Shown: positions 45,307 to 57,500 of the stretch, in pieces
Layout of the letters: every line of letters starts with the position of its first letter
Numbering within the stretch: the first letter of the stretch is position 1
Assembly: GCA_029844215.1 (NCBI GenBank)
Contig: CM056736.1
Coordinates: 23,373,501-23,437,500, forward strand
DNA: 64,000 nucleotides
Source of the DNA: Przewalskia tangutica
Taxonomy: Eukaryota; Streptophyta; Magnoliopsida; Solanales; Solanaceae
Direction: 5' to 3'
Notes under the pieces: model-generated
The model's input: only the letters and a program-made list of their open reading frames with translations
Database searches by the model: none
Told to the model about the DNA's origin: nothing
Program-made: the position numbers and the translations under genes

Positions 45307-46534
45307 TTACAATAACAATTTACGTTCTTTCGAATAACGAAAGTCATTGATAATAACATCTATGTCAAAGTCATCGACAATTTCTCTTTCAATATACAAT
45401 AGCAAAGTATTTGTAAGATAATCATCTGACATTTTGTTGCGAAATCGACTCTTCACAATTTTTGTAGATGAAAATGCACGTTCATTTGTTGCAGTGAAAA
45501 CCGGGAGCGTAAGCACAAGAGAAACCAATCTGAATATCAACGGATAGATTTTCGATCTTCCTGTATCTACCATCCGCTTACACAACATAATAATACTTGA
45601 AAGAGAATTCAATTCCTTATCATCAGATACTTCAACTCCAAAGTGTCTTAACTATATTGTCAACAATTGCTTCAATTCTAGCTCTGTAAAATTCCATAGA
45701 TAATATTTTTTTGCTAGCTCAGAAATTCGCTCAACATCAAATGAAACATATTTCTCTCTTGGATCAAGAGCACAACTAAGAGAAATCAACTCCATTGCTT
45801 GCTCACTGAAACGACTGTTAACTCATGCGTCTTCAAATCTATAGTAGCATAAAATATATCAATTTTATAATGATTTTCAATTGTAAAATCATGTAAATTG
45901 ACATGGTTATGCCCTCTCCTGCCCGTCGAGGTTGGTTTAGTAAATCCAATCTAGATTGCACAGCTTTGTCATGGGTTGAATTCACATCTCTCATATGATT
46001 CAAGAAAGCACAATCTTTTCCACCCACCCTTTTCCAATACTGAAATTCATCAATTGTGAACACTTTTGAATTGTCCGGACTATTAAACAAAAAACATGAA
46101 TGACAAAAGAGTTTGTCCCTTGACTTTAAATAATCCAACCATGAAAAAGTTACAAATCAATGATGTTGACAACTTCTTTGATGGCCAACAGGACCTGAAT
46201 ACGGGAAAACACATTTTTCATCCAGGTGACAAGGACCTTCATTGATATGAGCACGTCTAACTTCATCACGTTGGCCAAAAGTATATTCCCAAACTTGAGC
46301 TCGCTCAGCGGGATCATAATTAATAGAATTAATACTAAGCTCTCTCGGCCTAGCGCGCTTTGAAGTTTCTCGTTCACTTGAAACTCCGACATTTGTAACA
46401 TGTTCATTTACCACAGGTGCATCATTTTCCAAAGGTTTTGTGGGTTCTTTTGTTTTAAAGAATGAACTAATCTTTTTTTTTGTGGTTTTGACATTTGTAT
46501 AATATTTCCAAATTTGACAAAAAAAATCAAACAT
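45307..46534 (-). pseudogene. hAT-superfamily transposase of the zinc-finger MYM1 type, internally deleted
   Basis: On the minus strand, from right to left: an N-terminal segment with ISSFFK and the RGPCQP-like stretch (46534-46157), a TTF-type zinc-finger region (LFCHSCFLF; FQYWKRVGGKDCAFLNHM, 46138-45920), then a short decayed join and the C-terminal hAT dimerisation domain (LPVFTATNERAFSSTKIVK and MSDDYLTNTLLLYIE, 45612-45307). Intact relatives are about 700-800 residues long with a large catalytic middle (DUF4371-type). That middle is missing here, lost near 45840-45900. The protein cannot be active. The family call is from the TTF and dimerisation signatures. Confidence 0.82.
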
Positions 46535-46857
46535 TTAAAATAACCAATCGCCTAACTAAAATTGAATTGAGACCACAATATTACTATCATAAATTAAGTA
46601 TTTCTAACAATTCATCAAACCCAATCAATAAAAGAATTGGTTTAAAATTAATTATTTTCCTAATTTGCAATCATAATTAACAATCCAAATTAAACCAAAA
46701 AATTTTATTTACAAAACCTTCAAAGGCGAGGGCCCAGGTTGGTCCAAGATATGGTCCGCCCCGGTACATACAAACAATAGTGAGAACGCAGTGTACATGT
46801 TAAAATTCATCAAAAGTCGTTTGTTCTTGTGAGAATCTATATCCTACATAAGAGGGG

Positions 46858-47050
46858 GAAACTCAAAGTCACACAAAACACATAATAAAATCACACAATT
46901 AAGTTACTGATAAAACCAAAAAACACTAAAAACAATAAATTTAAATTGACGTTAAACGTATGTCAGCAGCAGATAAAGAAACTTTTAAAAAATACATATT
47001 ACATAGAAAAGAGAATAGATGCAGCCAATATGAACATAAACCTATTAATT
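46858..47050. repeat. Third copy of the flanking repeat
   Basis: AACTCAAAGTCACACAAAAC, TAAATTGACG.TAAACGTATGTCA and the phrase ATACATATTACATAG match 44690-44835 and 45066-45205. It also follows an ATTCATCAAAAGT.GTTTG segment (46804-46823) that matches 44891-44911. Confidence 0.7.
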
Positions 47051-47730
47051 TCATTGTATAAAACTTAAACCAACATAAGGAAAACTATGAATATAAGGAA
47101 ACTATAAAATTTAATAAATTAAAGGTACAATCTACGTGCACTTAGGACTCCCACTTACTTTAAATAAGGAAATAACGATATCCAATAAAACACTAATTAT
47201 ACCATTGCGATTTTTATTAAACAATAATTTGAGAAATTTTATCTATCGTAGAATCTCTTAATGAAGGGCAAAAAAATCAATTAACATTTCTAAGACTTTT
47301 TGTGCTTCAAAGTTTGAAAATAAATCACATAATATTAAAAAAACAAACTAAACAAAGATCTTAAGTATGTTAGGAGTAGAAACTTCATAACCTTAAATGC
47401 AATACTCCAGAATATCAAAGCTTTTTCATTTGCTAAAAAAATGACACTGATTTGCCTCCCTCCATACATGTTTAACTGTTTCCTTAATGACCTTCAATAA
47501 GTGTTTACAATCTTTAATAATATATCTAAGTGGATGATGTGTCCATCATCTTCATTAATAAGTTTGACAATAATTGAGTAATTTGATTTCATTTTTATTG
47601 CTTCATAATTCATTTCATTTGCGATATTTAATTTTTACTTGATATCAAGAATTTTTGCCATAAACCTTTTTTCCATTATTATTTTTCTGAACTTTCTTTC
47701 ATTATTCGACTTAGTAAAATCACATGATCA
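47051..47730. other. AT-rich intergenic DNA, no gene recognised
   Basis: Only short noise frames occur. I see no repeat boundary that I can support. Confidence 0.4.
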
Positions 47731-47734
47731 TCAA

Positions 47735-47905
47735 ATGATGTGGTGCAGTGGATAAATTTGCTTCTCCCTTAAGCATAGATCTCAGATTTCTCCTTTAACG
47801 AGAGGTTTTGGTTTCGAATGAATATAGAAAATTCTTAGTAAGGAGCACTTTTCCTGAATGCGTCTTACACATATAAATTCAGATATAATCGAGCTCCAAT
47901 ATAAA
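47735..47905 (+). mobile_element. Diverged tRNA-derived SINE
   Basis: TGATGTGGTGCAGTGGATAA resembles a pol III A box and GGTTTCGAAT a B box about 65 bp later. The body continues GTAAGGAGCACTTTTCCTGAATG and AATTCAGATATAATCGAGCTCCAA, a body I recognise from solanaceous SINEs. It lies about 370 bp upstream of the RGP1 start codon. Confidence 0.6.
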
Positions 47906-48277
47906 TATCATACATCAATATCAAATTTCAAAAAAGGAAGTGAAGGTATGATGCTCGACTTTATAGATAGAGCATTTTAGCGACTGTGATATTAGATGAA
48001 AAAAGTATTTACAAATTGCAAGGCCAAAAGAGACCTTACTCAAAACACAAAGTACCATAATGTAAATTTATACACAAAAAACAATTTTCTCCATCAGAAA
48101 CATGAAACTCAAAGATCTCACATTTCTCTCTCTCCATCACCAAAAACCATCACTGAACTTGCATAGATTACAATCTTTTATCACAATCCAACACATACCC
48201 ATTTCTTGAATTCCCAAAATGTTTCAACCCTTTTGATCTTTTCAACTAATTCCACAATTTGTTTTTTTCCTCCAAAA

Positions 48278-48569
48278 ATGTCAGCCCTTAATAAACCTTC
48301 CCGTGGTTTCTCATTCTTTAACATCACCGCCGGCGGTGGAAAAAGATCCAATGCGACGGATCTAGCACAACCCCAGGTGAAGTTGGAACCGGATAGAGAA
48401 GTGTATAGACCAGGTGATCCGGTAACCATTACTGTTGAAATCAAGAACCCAACTAATTCTTGCTCATTGCTTATTGAAAAGCTTAGCTTTGAAATCAAAG
48501 GGATCGAGAAATTGGATACTCAATGGTTCTCCACTCCTAAACCTTCACCTGATGCTAAGCAACGCAGAG
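48278..48569 (+). CDS. RGP1: RGP1 exon 1
   Basis: The start ATG at 48278 follows a pyrimidine-rich leader (48180-48275) in AAAAATGTC context. The exon encodes a short Gly-rich N-terminus and the first beta strands of the arrestin-like N-domain (YRPGDPVTITVEI). It ends in KQRRG with donor GTTGTT. Reading on into the intron gives only a short extension. Confidence 0.92.
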
Positions 48570-51500
48570 GTTGTTTCTTGAATTTTAACTATATGTTTTC
48601 TTTTATTATTATTTATAGCACATTTAGCTGTGTGTTTATTTACTTAAATCCCATTTTTATTGTCTTAGTTTGACCAAAGTTGACATAGTCATTAAGGGAA
48701 GAGTTGAAAATGTTACCTGCTGTTACCATGGCCTGCCTTTGGGTACTTCCTAAAAGGTCAATGCCACATTGAATCCGGTGGTAGAAATGGCTTGTAGGTC
48801 AGTAGAGGAGGTTTTGTTAAACACCCGTGGGGAGGGGGGTTGTTAATGTTGAGTAGCATTCCCGCCTACTTCATGTCCTTATTACAAGCTTTGGGTAGCG
48901 TGATATGCAAGATAGAAAGACTAAGAAATTTCCTATAGGATTCACTTGATGGAGCAAGGAGACATCACCTAGTTAATTGGAAAATTGGTATGTCTCGAAA
49001 GAAGTGGGGAGGGGGATCTGGGTAAGAGGTCTTCCAATCTTTAGTTAAGAATTGCGAGGGAAGTTGCTATGGAAATTTGGAATAGAGGTGCACTCACTAT
49101 GGAGAGACGTAATAGTGGAAAAATATGGAACCTTGAAAAAGGGAGTGGAGAACTAGAAACATGGTTTAGATTTATGAAAACATATTTGCAGCCTCTGACT
49201 CACATTTGTAGTTAATACAAAGATTAAAATTGGTAATGTCAGGGATACAAGGTTCTGGCAGGATTCTTCGATGGGTCATATACTAATACCATGACCGTTA
49301 TAGTTTCAACAACCCACAGGATCTCGTTTCACAGTGCTGGAATGGTAGTATTTGGTGCATTGCTTTTCAAAGAAACTGCTTTGATGGGGAGATTCCCAAG
49401 GTAACTCTCCTTTTGAAGGACCTAGAAGAAATTTCACTTAATGAGGATGCTGAGGACTGCATTGTTTGGACAAGGCAACAAGATGGGCACTTCTCTGTTA
49501 ATTCATGCTACTAGATACTCAATCGTGTGGGGGACAACTCTATCAATTGGCCATGGAAAAAACTATGAAAGTCTAAGGCACCTTATAAAGTCCATTGCTT
49601 TATCTGCACTGGTTGGTAGCAAATAATGCACATCAACCTTCAGAGAAGGAGTATGATTATATGCAATGGCTGTTTCACGTGTAGCAGTGAGGTGGAAACT
49701 GGCGGCCACTTATTTCTTCATTGCCCTGTGGGCTGTGGCTAGTCAGATTTGGTCTCTCTTCCTTGATCTCTTCAGGGTGCCCACTCTTATGTGTTACACT
49801 GTAAGATCTACTAGTCAGCTGGAGCCCCAGGGGAATCAGCATAGAATTAAGGAACATATGGAGCACAATCCCTGCTTGTGTTTGCTGGGTTATATGGAAG
49901 GAAAGGAATGCCAAATGCTTTAAAGGAAGCTCAAATACAAATATTTATGCCTTTTGTCTCTGAGGTGTAATCTACAGGATTTAGTGGATGAAGATAGTAT
50001 GCTAAATTTCATAGTCTTTACAAAAGTAGGAATATGTGCAGCAGGTAGCCTTCTTTCTGTTTTTGTGCAGAAGGGTTCCTATCTTTGTATTGCCTTGGCA
50101 CCAGCTTAGTACCAAACTGATTTTTCTTACTTTATATATATTACTTACCCTTTCAGAAGAAAAAAAGAGTACACTTGTAGTGAAGTCGGTAGATATCGCA
50201 GAGTTCTTTTTTTTTTGACAATGATATTGCAGAGGTCTCTTTGTAGAAAAGTTTTTAGTAGATGAAATAATGGAAGTTTTTTAATTGCGGGAATCCAAAA
50301 TTATGATGGCACATTTATTAAGAATATTTTACACCAATTTCTTGATAATTCTCTTTACGTTTAACAATAGCGTAATTATTGAGCTCTACAGAGTTCCAGC
50401 GATTTTCTTGTCTTTCAACAATTGACATGCATATTTAGTACTAAAATTATTTAATGTGGATGAGAGGTGCATCTATCAACAAGTCCAAATTTTTGTGCCC
50501 ATGTGTCATCCATTATGTTGCAACTACTATTCATAGATATGGGATCTTTAAGATCGTCACCAGCAGATGGGGCACAATCCAAATTTATAAAGGCCTAAAA
50601 TAATATGCTACATAGAATAGATGGATTTTCCTAATTATTACAAAGCTTCTTCTGGCCAATAGGTTGAAACCATAGATCTTTTTAAAAGAAGTCTACTTTT
50701 GCTCTGCATTTGTTGTTACTAAAGATATACTATGTTTTTATACCTTGTTCTGCTTTATGTGATTCTGTGAGCTTTTATGTTTTTATTCTTCCAGGTGAGT
50801 ATGTTTTTATGGATAACTTGACTCCTGCATTAATATCAAATCAGATTGTCTACGCCGGTAGCTCCAGAAAATGTAAGTTTAACCTTTAGCTTTACATTAT
50901 CCTCAGGTTTCTTACTCATTCTAATTATATATAATGATATTCATTTAGCTCCATGTTGTTTCTTTTAATGGATAAACATGCAAAGAGTTTTTGCCTAAAC
51001 GTAGGCAGCATAGGGTATAAACTCGGTACTATACTAGGTAATACAATAAAACAATATTTAGGATACTTGGTTAAGTAATCGCAATACAAAGAAATGTTAT
51101 ATTTTGTATTGATAGTCAATGTTTGATTAACCCCACATTGTGGGATTTCACTGGGTATGTTGTACTCAATGTTTGATTGCAGAACCAGGAGATTTAAAAA
51201 TTCAGTAAAATTTTAAGCGTTTGGTCTAAGATGATGACAATTTCACTGAGCTTTGTAGTTTGATTTGAGTGATGAAGCGGGTCGTGGTTAGAAGGACTTT
51301 ACTTGGAATCATGTCGAATCCCTACTACATTGTAGGGAAATCAAGGGAAATGTGTAGGAAGGGACTTACTTTAGCAACACTAGAAATTCTTGAAAAGAAC
51401 GTGAAAACTGTTGAGAATATAGTTAATTAAATAAAGTGTGCTCTCTCTAATAGCTTAAGCTTTAGATGTGAGATGATCACAAAAAAAAGGGCAGCCCGGT

Positions 51501-54500
51501 GCACTAAGCTCCCGCTATGCGCGGGGTCCGGGGAATGAGATGATCACACACTTCAACAAAAACCACAAGGCAAAATACCATTAATCATTTGAATATATCA
51601 CATCACTGAGTCTATTTCTGTTTCGAAGAGGACTTTAAGAACCCTAATCGTGAACTCTTTAAGATTCCTAATTCCTGTAAATGAGAAAGTAATAGAAAGG
51701 AAAGAAATAGCATAAATTATGTCCTAAAGCAACTAGGAATCTTATAACAAAAATATATGTTTCATGGGGCCTTTTGTTCTTATGTACTCATTTCAAGAGT
51801 GTAACATGGTGTTAGTACTTTCTGCGGATTCTTCAAATATTCTAGAAATTAGATAAAACTGGACGTACACGTCCTAGATCTTTACACACGCTATATTGGC
51901 TAGTACCTTTACACATGTCCGTTTAGCATTGGTTAATTACCTAAAGTAAATTGTATATATCTAATATCAGACCCTAAAGGACTAGGTTACTGTTTCTAAT
52001 CACCGCATGAATGGTATTTGTATAGTCTACCTTTTTCTCTTTGACCATTATGTTCCTGCATCACTGGGTTTTTACCCAATTAAAATAGCACATTATTCTC
52101 CAGCTTTATAGCTTATCTCCCAAATCGGGTATTACCAACATCATTATGGACTTATTAGTAATTCACCATTGTGTGTATTAGTTATCTCCTAAAACATCAC
52201 GACCCAAACCTGCATCCAACAGTATTTCCTCTGCCAAAGGAACCCTTTTTTCCGATCATGTCACTTCTGATGTGCCATTCATGACACTATCATGTCATCT
52301 ACACCATTCATACCCAAAAATAAATAATTCTGAAATTCTAGCAATCGCATTACATTGGCAACTCTGTAATAACGTCAACTAGATAATTAAGTCAATCTGT
52401 AAGTCCTCACGACATAACGTTAATACCGTAGGACCAAAAGATTCAGAAATAGCTTCGGAGCCTCTAAGAGTATCAAATACATCATGAAAATCCTTTGGAC
52501 GCAGCACAGATAACTGAAAAGTAAATGAGAAAGAAATACCATTGATGCCACCACAGAAGATGCAAGTGGGGCTCACGTTGGAACTGGAGGAGAAGATGCA
52601 GGTAGTCAGGCGGTGTCTCAGGTGGGGCACCTCACCACCCATTATCATAAAGAATTTCCAAGCGGTTGGCCCATGAAAAATAAACAGGCCCATGTGTGGG
52701 GGCGTGTTTTTGACATAATTATGTGTTTTCTCTAACCGCTTAAGTTTTTCGATGATGTGGTTACACAATTTTAGGAGGAAGTAGCAGGTACTCGGTGAAT
52801 AGACAAGGTGCGCGCAGTGGCCCGGACACCGCCTTATAAAAATAAAGTCATACTAACCAAAGAAGTGGCGTCAAATACATGTTTTTACTTGCACTTTTAG
52901 CATGCAAAATTATGTTGTCTTGACGCCAACTACTTAGGGTTAGGTTACTTCGATGCACAGGTTAAACCTGTATGCAAAAAGAAGTGAATTGATTGAGGAT
53001 CGCCCATGCCTCATTTTCTGGGGCTAACTTAGCTGTTTTATAGTTGATAATTAATATGCTTGCAGCTTGTATGTATGCACACCCCATATTTATTTTTATT
53101 TGTAAAAGAAAATTTTCATTGATCTGAAGATTTTGTTCATTTGTGGGACGGGGGATCCTGAGTAAAGTGCATTACAAATGCTCTGAACAGTACTGCTTCA
53201 AAGGTATTCAATTTGTTTTGACATGGATAAAGGAAGGATCTATTTTTATTTTGCAGTTATGGTGCGAACAATTCTACCAAGCACCATACCGCCGTCATAC
53301 AGGGGTGCAACCATTCGTTACCTTTACTATGTTAGAAGTATTTTATCTGGACATTACTTGATAATGGAAAATGGTCACTTCCGCGAAGAGTCTATACGAG
53401 ATCTTGCAGAGCTGGTTAGTTACTTGCTGTTCTGTTACTCATTCATTTATCCTTATCATCTTGGTTTGATTTGATTCATATTTTGGCAGCTTCAAGACTT
53501 ACCCTGCTTCTTTGGCGACATGCTCTTGTAATTGCATATCTGACTTTCTGCATTGTTCTCAATTTGCTATTTGGTCATGTGCTTTATTATTTTACCATTT
53601 CTAACTTTTCCGATAGCCATACTATTCTATTAATCAGCAACTTGTCAATCTTGGATTTATTAAGAATGCAACTGTTTACTGTTTTTCTTTATGGTTGTTG
53701 TGCATTGTTTTCAGTCTCTTTTACCTTCGGTAATTAATAATGAGTTAAGAGAATGTGTTTTTACCTTGAGTTTCTATTTCATCTGTATGCAAATCAATGA
53801 CTAGAAAATTCGTATTAAAAAAAAAGGAAATCACTGCCCACTTGATATACAAATAATACATATAATCATTTAATATGAAAATTGATTCTTTACGATGTAT
53901 GCCTTGACAAAACTATAAAGAAAAACACTACAGTTCCCACCTTTTTCTCTGATTATTCTTTTGTGGAGGAAAAAGAGGGATTTGATAAGTCTATATCCCT
54001 CTTGCAAAAGATGCTAAAGCTTGAGGTTTTAGATTTTGTACAAATGTGCATAAGTTCTTTTTTCTGCTATTGGATTCTAATATTTTTTGCATCTCTATCC
54101 ATGCAGGAAACGAGAGTACCACTGCAATTATGGGTAACTCAGAAGAGTAATGGCCTGCAAAGTGAAGAAGGCCGCAGTAGTGGTACTGTTTCTTGTTTTA
54201 AACCTTTAAACTCATTCTGTGTTCTCTGGTTCGTGATTTAACTGTTGAATTTTGCATGAAAAGCTTTATGTCTAAAATCATGATGAGGATTTGCTTCTTT
54301 GCAAGATATCTTCTGTAACGCGGGAATACTGGGGGCTGGCGGCAAAGATAGTGACAAGAAAACAAAGTCGGAAAATTTGGTTCCTTTGAGGAGCCACAAT
54401 ATACCCATATATTCTTATATACATGGTTACCACATTATATTGAAGTTGTAAAATACCTACGAGCCCCTTCAAGAAAAAACACTGTTTTACTTGTATTATA

Positions 54501-57500
54501 TGATGCCTTTTCTGGAATATTTTTATCTGGCGGTCTTTCTTTTCCTCTGACCAGTCATAGTTATATTCGTACAGTGGTGACAAGTCAAATGATGTACGAC
54601 TACGATTACTTTGCATTACCTAATATGATATGCTGAAGTAATCACTTTTGAATGGCTATGAATATGTTTTTTTGTTCTTTTCTTTCTTGGCTTCTCAGTT
54701 CGGAAAATTCCACCCTAATTATGTTTTTTTTTTTACTTTAATCAGTGGCATGATCACATTGTGCTTTTCGATTTAACAGGGATTGTTCCTGCTTCAACTC
54801 TGCTTTTGGATGTTTACTGGAAAGAGATGGATGCAGATTCTGACTGGGTAAATCACTCTGTTGCCAGTTTTTCTTATTATTCAGTTTGCTTCTCGTAATA
54901 AAAGAAAGGATCATCGACTGTATTGGGATTCACTAGAATCTGAAAGAATAAAAGCAGAAGAGATGGTGCAATTAATAAAAAGATGATATTTTAGTGAATA
55001 TCACAACAACTACAACTCAATCCCAAACTGTTTCCAGGGAATAGTATACAGTATACACCTGAGCGTTTTTCATCCTTTTTTAGTATCCTCCTTTCCAATA
55101 TGAGAACTAAACTTGAAAAGCCTAATGTCCTTCCCTACACTATTGCTAGCCAACCTAAGTCAAATGTTTACTTTCAGTGTAACTATCCAACTCCAAAGTT
55201 TGAAAGACCAAAATACCCTTCGATTTTCCCAAGGCAATGAGGTTTGCGAGTGAAGAAGAGGATTACAATTCTTTTCCTTTCTTTTTATCTATAAATAATA
55301 AAATAGAATTTTTATTAAAATTGATTAAGAATATAGAGCAGAGGACAGTGTCAGGCTAGAAGAAATAAACTACTATATGGAGCCCTCCAGTACTGTTATT
55401 TGAATGTGAGCTTTTATCAAATTTTATTGCACTGTCTAAACATCAAACAAATTGTCCGGACTAGAACCCGTCGATGCCATGGGCTCTCCTACAAATGATT
55501 AATCCAATTAAAACGTTTGTCACTATGAGAATTCAAATAGAAGGATAACTAATAGCCTGTTTGGTCAAGCTTTTGGGAGGTCAAAAGTGCTTATTTGTTT
55601 TCAAAAAGTGAGGTGTTTGACTAAGCTTTTGGGAGAAAATAAGTGCTATTTGGGAGTAGCAGAAGTTGTTTTTCAAAAGCTAAAAAGTGTAGCTTTTCCC
55701 TAAAAGTACATTTTTTATGACAAGGGAACCTGTAGCCGCTACTCTTCGGGCGCACAGGGTAAACCGTGCCATAGCTCGCAAACCACACAGAAGAGATAAC
55801 CCACACTAGGCAAGCCTCGTGCGACAAGCTCGACCCAGAAGACAAATTCCCCGTTGTCGTAGGAAGGGGGTATCGAACTTAAGGCCTCCATTATGGGAGC
55901 CCCATGCTCAACCAACTGAGCCACCCTTGCAGGTACTAAAAGTACCTTTTTATGAAGCACTTTTGAGAAAATACACTTGGAACACTTTCTAAAAGCTGGG
56001 CCAAACACTAATTGTTGCTCAAAAATGCTTTTTAAATTGATTAGCCAAACACAAATTGATTCTCACCAAAAGTAGGATGAAAAACACTTTTTAAAATAAG
56101 CTGATTTTAAAAGTTTGGCCAAACATGCTATAAGACTTGCTTTTTTCAGCAAAAATGTCCCAACATAATAAAAGTCAACAAATCTAGTATTAACTCTCTA
56201 GAAGTAGAACTACGTAGCTTTTGTTAGCCCTCTCCATTTAGGATGGAGCAGGGTTTGACATTGCAAGAAATGTAAGATTGTACCCATTATGTTTGTGGAC
56301 TTCCAATTTCCTGGAGACTTCGGGATCTCTATATCCTTGTATGAAATGGATTTACACTAGGAAGAATGAATGTTCCGCGAAGGGAGAAGAGAAAAGAGAA
56401 TCTATCTTGTTCAACTTTATACTTTCCAAGAGAAAACAATGTTAAGATTCTAGACTAGCAGAACCCTCTTTAATTTCTTCCTCACTTTGTCTATTCCCTG
56501 TCTTTATTTTTGACTGCCACTTCTTGTTATCTGTTTCTTTTTGTCACGACCCGAACTCCGGGCCCGCGACTGGTGCCCTACCTGGACACCCTTATCTCAA
56601 ACAACCCATAGACAATAATTGAATTAACAACTCATATAAATAAAACTGGCTAGCTGACGAGGCTGCCACTGTACATAAAAAGGTCCCCAAGGGACTCCAG
56701 TTTATACAACACACACCCGTCCCACATATGTATACAGACTTCTAGGAATAAAAGAAAATGTACAACATGACGGGACAAGGCCCCGCCATACCCCTGAATA
56801 AACATAAGTCTAATATCAAAGACTGTACCAAATGATAAGCTCCGGAACAGGGGAGCTATCTCAAAAAGCTGGGCACGGATCCTAAGCTCGAGGATCTCCA
56901 AACTGAATACCTATACTGCGTGCCGCGGCATTTAACGCAGACCCAGCGGGGTCGATACAGGTACCAAGTATGTAAACAAGAAGTGCAGTAAATCAGATCA
57001 TAACTGTACAAAAGAATGACAGGGGCAAGTATGAAAATCAAATACCAGATCCTACCGTGTCATATAAAATAAAAGCCAACTGTACTTTTTTCAAAAAAAG
57101 AGTTATTTTAAAACCAGGTATGTCTAGTCATGAAATCCCTATACTCTATACACATCTCATGGGAATCTATCCCGCATCGTGAATATAAGTTCACGGACAA
57201 TACACATCTCATGGGAATCCATCCCGCATCGTGAATACAAGTTCACGGACAATACACATCTCATGGGAATCTATCCCGCATCGTGAATATAAGTTCACGG
57301 ACAATACACATCTCATGGGAATCTATCCCGCATCGTGAATACAAGTTCACGGACAATACACATCTCATGGGAATCTATCCCGCATCGTGAATACAAGTTC
57401 ACGGACAATACACATCTCATGGGAATCTATCCCGCATCGTGAATAAAAGTTCACGGACAGTAACATCTCATGGGAATCCATCCCGCATCGTGAATACAAG

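Noticed and set aside
53471..53737. 88-codon open frame after RGP1 exon 3
   Set aside because: It is hydrophobic T-rich intron sequence with no family match. The exon 3 donor at 53415 and exon 4 acceptor at 54106 fit the RGP1 phase.
55865..55935. tRNA gene on the minus strand
   Set aside because: Pol III boxes are present, but there is no full cloverleaf, and about 150 bp of SINE body and a target duplication follow. It is a SINE head.
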